Positions 19,106 through 25,594 of a DNA stretch of 25,594 nt are shown piece after piece. This stretch comes from Coptodactyla brooksi (Eukaryota; Arthropoda; Insecta; Coleoptera; Scarabaeidae). The notes under the pieces were generated by a model that was given only the letters and a program-made list of their open reading frames with translations, was not told where the DNA came from and made no database searches. The position numbers and the translations under genes were made by a program. Position 1 is the first letter of the stretch. Every line of letters starts with the position of its first letter. The DNA lies in NCBI GenBank assembly GCA_033557675.1, contig JAWQRM010000251.1:1-25594 (forward strand). The letters are read 5' to 3'.

Positions 19106-19669
19106 CTAAAAATTCAACTTTACTGTATAGTTTTGTTAATTCCAAGTTTTAGTATGAAAATTTTTAAAATTAAGATTATTGTAGAACACAATTGAAGTAT
19201 ATGGCAAAATTTATATAGATTAAAAATCTTCAAAACTTAAATAATTCACATACAGTCCCAGGCCGGTTGAGGAAAATTGCCCAGTTACGCTAATCACTAG
19301 ATGTTAAAATATTCATATTCTGCACACAAACCTAGCGTGTAGAGTTTTAAATGCATCGATCCCTGATATTGATCCTGAACAGGGGACCGACAGATACATA
19401 GATGGCACCTGTACCTACCCGTTGGTTCCGTTTTGTGTGAAGCAGTATCGCTTCAAACGTAATTATCCCCTGCGTTTGAAGGCTTATATCTTCATATATC
19501 TCTGGAAAACTACTCAGCGGAAAAAATAAGTAAATCTTACTACAATCGGGATTTATATTTTATGTATGCATGCATAGTACATACATATGTATTTACATGT
19601 AGGTACAATTGCACATATAAGTACATATATGTGTATTAAAAGTTAAAGAATAAATTTATATGGGTTGAG
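19106..19669. other. Unassigned intron sequence with inverted copy of a dispersed repeat
   Basis: No coding relic is recognised. 19459-19492 is the inverse partner of 14912-14945. A TA/TG-rich stretch with many ATGTAT-like words lies at about 19556-19640. Confidence 0.45.
19459..19492 (-). repeat. 34-bp dispersed repeat, arm 2
   Basis: Reverse-complement match to 14912-14945 with two differences. It contains TGCGTTTGAAGG. A short internal inverted pair, TTCAAACG and CGTTTGAA, is found at 19452-19480. Confidence 0.7.
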
Positions 19670-20420
19670 AAAATTTATGAATTTCCGTCTGTTGAAACTT
19701 GGCTTGCTTCCATTTCAACTAGGGATTTTCAAAATGACTTTCTAATTTTATCAAATGTTGAAATACTATAAAGTCATCTCTTGCAAGGTGTTTCAAATAG
19801 GTAATTTGTTCCATTGCTTCATTCTATGATTTTATCGAATCAGAGACTTGGTTATTGCCTTCGTCCTCTGAGTCCTTTACTCTCATAGTATCATTTTCAT
19901 TTTCTAATCGAATTTCTATGTTGTGATCCTCAGTGTTGACTGAAAGTTTTATCAGGTAAAGCCTGGAAGGATACCCCACATTCATCAGCATTATAAATAT
20001 CCCCTGGTGGATACCCAAGCAATATAGATGGAAGCTTTGCTTTGAACTGGTCGACGTCTACCTGGCTTACATCTGAAGCTTCGCCAGCTATACGTTTGAA
20101 AGTAATGTTATGCGCCATTTCTGTAGCCATCCATCTGACGCGGAAAATGCAGAGTATCCCATTTCCCGAGCTATTTCTCTTGCCTTGGCCATTACTATCG
20201 GTCCAGAAATGGGAATCCTCTGGCTTCTAGCCTTTGCGAACCAATCAAAGCACATTCTGTCTATACCAGAACCTTTAGGTTTAAGAAAACTTTTCTTCTG
20301 GTGAATATTTACGCCAGACTGCCATTTGCAGCAAATATTTTCTTTGCTTTTTTAAATTTCTGCAGCCTGAGTTTTCCCAACATTAAACCTTTGCAAAAAT
20401 ATTTCCAAAAGTGAAAAATT
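19670..20420 (-). pseudogene. Tigger transposase relic, internally deleted
   Basis: On the - strand the relic reads NVGKTQAAEI (about 20380, first DNA-binding domain end). Then come KPKGSGIDRMCFDWFAKARS, PISGPIVMAKAREIAREMGY and FSASDGWLQKW (second domain). After a frame change it reads HNITFKRIAGEASDVSQVDV and DIYNADECGVSFQALPDKTF, with the first DDE aspartate kept (NADE). The central DDE region is absent. The frame passes within a few residues into an acidic stretch (VKDSEDEGNN) and, by about 19690, QTEIHKF, matching the QTKISDFF-like tail of the family. It is thus an internally deleted copy. It belongs to a different Tigger lineage from the + strand relic at 16220, judged by the differing linker and NADE context. 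Confidence 0.82.
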
Positions 20421-20588
20421 GTTCATTTGTCCTAAATAAAATACCTTACTTTTTCGCTAGTTCACAAACTTACAATTTTTCTTTCCCCAATGTGTTGCGC
20501 AGTGCCATTCTAATATGTACGTGTCGCTACGAGATACAAGTTGTGACGAATTCAAAAGGAGTAAAAACAGCAAAGACAAAGTAAACAA

Positions 20589-20768
20589 CACGTACACTGA
20601 GCATAACAGCTAGTAAAAAGGGGAACCACCGCGTTAACTGCAATTTGTGACACACACTATGCATAAGAATGTGTAAAAAGGGGAATCACCGAATTCATTG
20701 CGATTCGTGACACACACTGAGCATACGACTATGTAAAAAGGGGAACACCGGATTTATTACAATTCTTT
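20589..20768. repeat. 60-bp tandem repeat, three diverged units
   Basis: TAAAAAGGGGAA recurs at 20614, 20674 and 20734, exactly 60 bp apart. The surrounding words (GACACACACT-GCATA, CACCG) recur in register. The array lies just upstream, on the - strand, of the Tigger relic and could be its subterminal or 5' non-coding sequence. Confidence 0.88.
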
Positions 20769-21027
20769 TTTGGGTATTACATGTTTACAAAGTGTTTTGT
20801 GTCGAAATGTATTGTAATATAGCGTCCGCGTCCGTAATTTGTTAAAAAAATTTCTTCTGCCATAACATGCGTACTTAGGAAATTTGAATAATCAAAGTAG
20901 TGAGTAGTATTCTAATCAAATAAATTCTGATCATAAGATACATAGGAAACTTTGGAAGTAATACACTAGATACAGTGTATTTATTTTTTATGTGTTCTTG
21001 AATAAGTTCCAGAACTCCAATATGAAA

Positions 21028-22972
21028 CCCTAGATAGCTAACTTCCGTTGAATGGACAGGCCTCGCAAAGTAATATCGCTGCCTCTTTTTAAATGTGCAT
21101 CCAAATGTCTTTTGTCTTGGCTAGCCAACTCAGTTGCTCGTGAGGTCATTGCAGTGGTACACGCGTCGGGTAGGTTAGTGTCGTAGTGTTAGAGATACTT
21201 GAGCTTTGCCCGTCGTTTCGACGGATACTTAGCTTTACGGTTAGTTTTTTTTTTTGTTTGAGTGGGTCAAGAACTTAATTCCGAAGACCTGGGTGATGCT
21301 TCATCCAGTGAGACTGAAGACTTTGTGCTAGAAGGAGATGTCCAAAGTGGCGAAAATTATGAACCATCTGATTCCGAAGAAAATCATGTAACTACACCTA
21401 GAGACTTGTGAAGACCCCCAACTGTGAAACACATTCTTCCAAGAAACTATAGTACTCCTTCTTCAGAAACCTTTAAAGAAATATAGGAGGTAAAAACCGA
21501 TATGTTTGGGCTACCACTTCATCTAGAACCTCGGCGAGGAATATCGTGCATTCTTCGAAAGGACCTAACCATTCATGTAGAGATTTGACAGGTGTAAAGA
21601 ACTTATAAGAACTTGTCAAATGTGACCGCTACTCAAAACGATACAAATATTTTAGAGATAGAAGCGCTTGTGGTGGTTCTCATTTTGACATCAACTCCAA
21701 AAGATAACTACTTGACTTGGCGGGATATTCAATTGAAATTATTGTGGAACTGGGTATGTCGCTGCCACAAGTCGCGAAAGATTTGACTTTCTCGAACGAT
21801 CACAAAACGACCCCTTTACAACCATCAGAATAATTTGGGATATGCTTATAACACAATTTCGCCATAATTATACTCCACGGACAAATGTTACAATAGACTA
21901 TGTGATAGTAGACTATGTTACAATAATGATACTAGGCGAATATTTCGTGAAAGAATTGACGCGCACAATTCATGGCGCTACACAAACAGGAATGTCATAG
22001 CGGATAACTGGTTTACGTCCATACCATTAGCAGAGAGCCTGCAACTCGCGCCGTATAAGTTAACAATAGGTAGTGTAATTCGTGCGAATGAAAGAGAGAT
22101 TCTAGAAGAACTGAAAAATAACAGATCCAGAGAGGTTGACAGTTACATATATTTTGCCACGATGGACTACTCGCTTTGCTCTCCTTCAAACCTAAGCCAT
22201 TTAAATTTATTTATTTGTTATTACCTTGTGATGAGGAAAGTACCTTGATCACATCATCAAAAATATCACATATGATTGAGTTTAATAACTCAACTAAAGA
22301 AGGTGTGGATACTTTCGACCAAATGTGAATGCTAAAATATTGCTAGCATTAACAGCTATATTATAGTGTCACAATTTATTGACTATATCGGGCAGAAAGT
22401 AATTCCACGTAGGGATTTTCTGAAAACACTACATTTTCGACTTGTGAAGTCTTGGATAGAGGGAAGGTTGGTAAAAACAACAATCTCTACGGAAGTGAAA
22501 GATAAAATGAGGTGTGTTCTTTCAGCACTAGATATTCAACAATTCACTAGTCAAGAGCAGCATTCATCAGGCCAAGCTCCTCGTCAAGGATCAGAAAATG
22601 AAGAAGGGAGGTGTCACTACAAGAAAAAGCGTATGACCAAAAGTGTTTGTGCAAATCCTAAGGTTGATTTTTGTACCACATGTGCCATAAATATTATAAT
22701 TACTTTTTCTATTGTCATGTACCATAAAGTGCCAAAACTGATTGTCCTTTTATAGTTGATTTTGTATGTTAAAGTGTATGAAAGAAAAATGTTTTTGTTT
22801 CACAGGTTTTAGAAATGTTATTGTAGCTTTTAAATAAATAAGTGCAAGAAAAAAACGCATTTTTATTGAAAATCCTCTTAGTTAACGATAATGTAAATCA
22901 TCGGGTGCATAAAGTTTATATTTTATGCAAAAACAGTACTTTATTTCGACGGATGTATTTAGCTATCTAGGG
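21028..22972 (+). mobile_element. piggyBac-type DNA transposon
   Basis: The ends carry matching terminal inverted repeats: CCCTAGATAGCTA at 21028-21040 and its reverse complement at 22960-22972. The similarity continues inwards with gaps (TCCGTTGAA against TCCGTCGAAA). The right end is followed directly by TTAA (22973-22976), the piggyBac target site. The left flank is GAAA, a probable mutated TTAA. The element is about 1.95 kb with one transposase relic on the + strand. Confidence 0.9.
21271..22755 (+). pseudogene. piggyBac transposase relic
   Basis: Begins with an acidic N-terminal region (ELNSEDLGDASSSETEDFVL) as in other piggyBac transposases, without an intact ATG, and stops near 21410. 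The middle is badly decayed. Conserved catalytic-core pieces are NVIADNWFTSIPLAESLQ (about 21990-22045, with the second core aspartate) and FNNSTKEGVDTFDQM (about 22280-22326, with the third). The stretch including the first catalytic aspartate is not recognisable. The final frame, 22366-22755, has a helical region (RRDFLKTLHFRLVKSWIEGR) and a cysteine-rich C-terminus (CHYKKKRMTKSVC, CTTC), the usual zinc-binding domain. Several stops and frameshifts exclude activity. Confidence 0.88.
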
Positions 22973-23054
22973 TTAAAGTAAACAAAGTTTTGAAATGTCA
23001 CAATTTGAAGCATAGACATAGAAATCAGACTGCTCTACTGTATTTATATTTTAG

Positions 23055-23070
23055 AGACAATTTTCTGCAT
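23055..23070 (+). CDS. Candidate 16-nt micro-exon
   Basis: TATTTATATTTTAG precedes it and GTAGGA follows. Sixteen nucleotides would turn the phase left by the exon at 15598-15946 into the one required by 23177, with no stop. In AT-rich DNA a fitting AG...GT pair is easily found, so this is only a candidate. The alternative is acceptor AG at 23195-23196, which also gives a stop-free join. Confidence 0.25.
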
Positions 23071-23176
23071 GTAGGAAAAATCATTTTATGGGTAGTTTTT
23101 TTCAACTTACGGGTAGCTTTAGTTAAATGAGATGTAGTTTCTAGTAGATTATCTGTAAACTTTTTTTGACTTTCAG

Positions 23177-23292
23177 TCCTATACAACAATATGGAGAAAT
23201 GAACACACACGAATATCCTAAATATTACGGTGATATGTATAGACAACCCATTCAGCAAATGTTAGATAATTGGCCACAAAGTCCTCCTGCGG
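23177..23292 (+). CDS. Internal exon of the unrecognised host gene
   Basis: Coding exon of 116 nt. Acceptor: T-rich tract then TTTCAG at 23171-23176. Donor: GTAATT at 23293. Only one frame is open (the first base completes a codon): PIQQYGEMNTHEYPKYYGDM onward, rich in Tyr, Gln and Pro. It ends after one base of a Gly codon, which joins in phase with the next exon 56 nt away. The content resembles that of the 15598-15946 exon (QATQYG, QFPQYAP), supporting one gene. No domain is recognised. Confidence 0.65.
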
Positions 23293-23348
23293 GTAATTTT
23301 GGTAGCTAAACGTTTTTGGTACTCTTTTAATACCGAGGTATGTTTTAG

Positions 23349-23429
23349 GAATTAGCTACAGAACAGGGCCGTTTGCGCCCGCTTTAAACCAAAGAGAAGA
23401 TTTACACAATAACGGATTATCTTTGTCAG
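23349..23429 (+). CDS. Internal exon of the unrecognised host gene
   Basis: An 81-nt exon behind TATGTTTTAG, with donor GTACCA. Translated in the phase left by the previous exon it reads GISYRTGPFAPALNQREDLH and onward without a stop, and again ends after one codon base. The intron before it is 56 nt and the one after it 69 nt, typical insect short introns. The phase chain across three exons is good evidence that they are real. Confidence 0.7.
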
Positions 23430-23498
23430 GTACCATCTCAGATTCCGTTAATCACATTATTTAGTCTTTCGTTAATATGAACGTACATTTAAATACAG

Positions 23499-23780
23499 CT
23501 CAAGTGCCAGTCAAACCCCAGCAGGATGTAGCAGAAAGTTGGAACGTGGAAGAGAAGAATCCGCAGCACGTACAGGACAAAATGGCGCGCGAATTGAAGC
23601 AACATTCACAAGAACAGTTGGAGAATAAGGCTGTTGGTGTCAGGAAAGACAACAAAGAAAAATATGCGACCAGTCACGAACGTAGTAAATATGATGTTGC
23701 CGACGTCATAGCAGAAAGATTGGAGATGAAGGATGGGTTAGCGGAAGCACCTGGAGGGGCCATATTATCTTTAACGCTGG
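23499..23780 (+). CDS. Internal exon of the unrecognised host gene (charged, helical)
   Basis: A 282-nt exon. Acceptor AAATACAG at 23491-23498 restores the phase (Ala codon split as G+CT). An alternative AG at 23463-23464 would meet a stop, so it is rejected. The donor GTAAGT at 23781 is near-perfect. The encoded part is hydrophilic and rich in Lys, Glu and Gln (DKMARELKQHSQEQLENKAV, RKDNKEKYATSHERSKYDVA), with probable helical or coiled-coil stretches, ending in GGAILSLTLG. An ATG inside the upstream intron (23477) makes a longer apparent frame, but the splice chain suggests it is not a start. Further exons must lie right of the window. Confidence 0.7.
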
Positions 23781-25594
23781 GTAAGTTAACAGTTATTTCG
23801 GTCGTGGACCCCTTACCACAATAAAAACTTAATCATGGGCCCCCAAGTGAATTAACTTTTAATTAAATTTAATAAGTGAATTAATTGCACGTAGGTGGGT
23901 AAAAGAATGCACATTTTTAATTTTTAGTAGAATGTATATTAGTTTTAAGAAAACAAAAGAAAAATGCAATTGTGTTTGAAAATATTTATATTTGTTTATG
24001 TTTATCTCCATTTTCGTCAATAACATTCGTAAGTTGCCGCGATCAGTAATTTGTAGTCGGTTTCGTTTCTTCGTAATAAATTGTGTCACAGCACTAAGTC
24101 TACGTTCTACCAAATATGATGATGGGAAAGCAATCAACAACTTCTGTACAATACCCCGTAATGCAGGGTACAAAATTGGAATCTGCCTTTGTAACCAAAA
24201 TTGGTGGAATCTTTCTTCAAATTTTGGTTTTAGCTCCTCATTCGTGGATATTTCAATAAGTTGCTCTTGTATTGATATCGACGCATCTGAGACTTCTATC
24301 CTACTTGAATAAGGGTCCAATATCGCATCTGGTATGTTAAGGTGGAGAATGACATGAAATCCTTGACTAAAATCAGAGTGTAGAGATGTTAAGTGTTGAC
24401 AGTAAACCAGCAAATTCTTATCAGTTTTCTGTAATTTTGCAAGATTTGGAATCTGAGAAATGGAGATATTATACTTTTAGTTCTGATAAAATTTAATTGA
24501 TCACCTTGTAACTTCAAATTTATTTCATTAGATTTGGCGAATAAGTCAGTCAAATAGGCTACGTCGTTTTTGGGATTAATTAAATTAAGTCGCAAATTAT
24601 TGTCTTTGCTTTCTAAGAATTATAATACTGAATCAAACAGTCCATAAAATCTATCCAAACATGCACCTTTAGACAACCATCGAGCTTCTGTATTAAGTGG
24701 TAAACGAGTGTATTATAATATTAATATTCTTCATCATTTTCCAAGCAAAGTTGGGCGAATAATCTGGAATTCAAGCTAATGCTTTTGATTTTATTAACGG
24801 CTTTAATGACATAATTTAATGAGTGATGTAAGCATTCATTAAGATTTTTGGCAACCAAATGTTGATGAATGACACAATGTATAGTTAATATATTCGGCAG
24901 AGCTTGTTTCAAGTATGCTATAAAGCCTCGGTGTCGTCCTTCATCATTGCTGGAGCACCGTCGGTAGCAACAGAAAGGATGTTACTTAATTGTATATGTT
25001 TTTCTCCGAAAAATGCTTTTTCTGTATTAAAAATTATTTCACTTTTTGTATCTGTTTCCAAAAATTTGGAGAATAACAGTTCTTGGTAAATTATTTCGTT
25101 TTGTTTACAGCCAAAGTAAAGCTTCATTTCCTAGCAAAGTTGACTCGTCAAGGCTGCATTGAGAATTGAGTTGTTTTTAAATAATCACTTAAAGAATTTT
25201 CAACGTCCTGTAGCATTTCATCAATTCTTCTTTGTACCAGATTATTACTCAGTAGAATTCTTTTTATAATATCGGAAGCCGGTTTATGTAACATTGTGCG
25301 TATTACTTCGCTTACAGCCGGTAGAATGAAATTTTCACCGATCGTATGTGACTTTCTGAATTTAGCAATTAGTAAAGAAATATTACGAGAAGCACGAAGT
25401 CCATCGTCGTGTCGTACAGCTGATGTCGCAAACAGTTGTCGTAATGAAGGAGTTTTCAAATATTTTTCTTTCGCCGTTACAAAAAAAGGATAAATCTTTA
25501 TCTTTTTTGTCACTATGGACTTTTGTCGAATGTTTTTAAGTTTTGATGGTTTCATGGAGTCGTTTGACAAAGTTTTACTACAAAGGAGGTACAT
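23781..25594 (+). other. Second intron of the host gene, open at the right edge
   Basis: It starts with donor GTAAGT. Apart from the hAT relic on the other strand there is no + strand exon visible before the edge; the + frame 23992-24312 is a shadow of the transposase. Confidence 0.5.
23985..25594 (-). pseudogene. hAT transposase relic, ZBED5/SCAND3-like, cut by the window edge
   Basis: A hAT-family transposase of the kind related to vertebrate ZBED5 and FAM200. It reads from the right edge on the - strand. A degenerate BED finger region ends in CSKTLSNDSMKPSKL, followed by DGLRASRNISLLIAKFRKSH and NNLVQRRIDEMLQDVE (25148-25594). A one-base frameshift near 25140 leads to the catalytic segment LSVATDGAPAMM (24918-25127), then IHCVIHQHLVAKNLNECLHH (24721-24912), and YLTDLFAKSNEINLKLQGDQ (about 24470-24560). 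The C-terminal dimerisation motif is FPSSYLVERRLSAVTQFI and NRLQITDRGNLRMLLTKME (about 24000-24130). At least four frame breaks exclude function. It lies antisense in the intron after the exon ending at 23780. Confidence 0.88.

Larger units (their letters stand above)
15947..23176 (+). other. Long transposon-filled intron
   Basis: Proposed intron of about 7.2 kb between the exon ending at 15946 (donor GTAAGA) and that starting at 23177 (T-rich tract then CAG). It holds, in order, Tigger (+), a GC-richer block, hAT (-), Tigger (-), a 60-bp tandem array and piggyBac (+). A candidate 16-nt exon lies at 23055-23070. That both ends belong to one gene is inferred from strand, style of protein and lack of other partners. 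Confidence 0.55.

Noticed and set aside
23465..23498. Exon start at the AG of 23463-23464, or ATG start at 23477
   Set aside because: The first meets a stop in the required phase. The second ignores the exact phase chain through acceptor 23497-23498.
23992..24312. + strand frame of 106 residues in the right-hand intron
   Set aside because: It is antisense to the hAT dimerisation domain, which is clearly on the - strand.
1..25594. CRISPR arrays, tRNA or rRNA genes, bacterial operons
   Set aside because: No regularly spaced repeats with unique spacers, no cloverleaf or rRNA segments and no operon-like frames were seen. The tandem arrays have adjoining units without spacers.

Overview
The window reads as repeat-rich, AT-rich nuclear DNA from an insect; the order cannot be fixed from sequence alone. 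Small spliced exons with GT/AG borders, two insect-type Ly6/DUF753 three-finger proteins and many dead transposon families support this. There are no bacterial features such as operons or ribosome binding sites. Only three genes look like host genes: a Ly6-like gene at 9767-10213 (-), a second Ly6-like gene at 15112-15564 (+), and a multi-exon gene on the + strand with exons at about 15598-15946, 23177-23292, 23349-23429 and 23499-23780, continuing beyond the right edge.

Layout. 1-1320 is a decayed mariner-like (DUF4817-type) element. 1570-3030 is a decayed Gypsy retroelement with traces of protease, reverse transcriptase and RNase H. 3031-6240 is poorly interpretable and may hold fragments of another LTR element. 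6250-7560 carries a Polinton/Maverick-like integrase relic and a 33-bp tandem repeat that encodes an 11-residue period. 7740-9210 is a second mariner-like element, on the - strand, with an inverted fragment of its own 5' end beside it. 9287-12050 is a mosaic of two large direct repeats: a Jockey-type LINE tail (B) plus a second block (A). In the left copy the first Ly6 gene lies between B and A; in the right copy B and A are adjacent. 12050-15050 is mostly featureless AT-rich DNA with small repeats and one possible LINE scrap.

The second Ly6 gene ends 33 nt before a well-formed splice acceptor that opens the first visible exon of the multi-exon gene. The following roughly 7.2-kb intron is packed with dead DNA transposons: a Tigger on +, a hAT with ZMYM/DUF4371-like C-terminus on -, a second Tigger on - with an adjacent 60-bp tandem array, and a piggyBac on + with recognisable terminal repeats and one TTAA. 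Three short exons follow, and the next intron holds a ZBED5-like hAT on the - strand that runs off the edge.

Every transposase and reverse transcriptase seen is broken by stops, frameshifts or loss of catalytic residues. I found no convincing new defence, metabolic or RNA system. The most informative observations are the Ly6 gene between the halves of a repeat that is contiguous elsewhere, the close coupling of the second Ly6 gene to the next gene's acceptor, and the 11-residue repeat.
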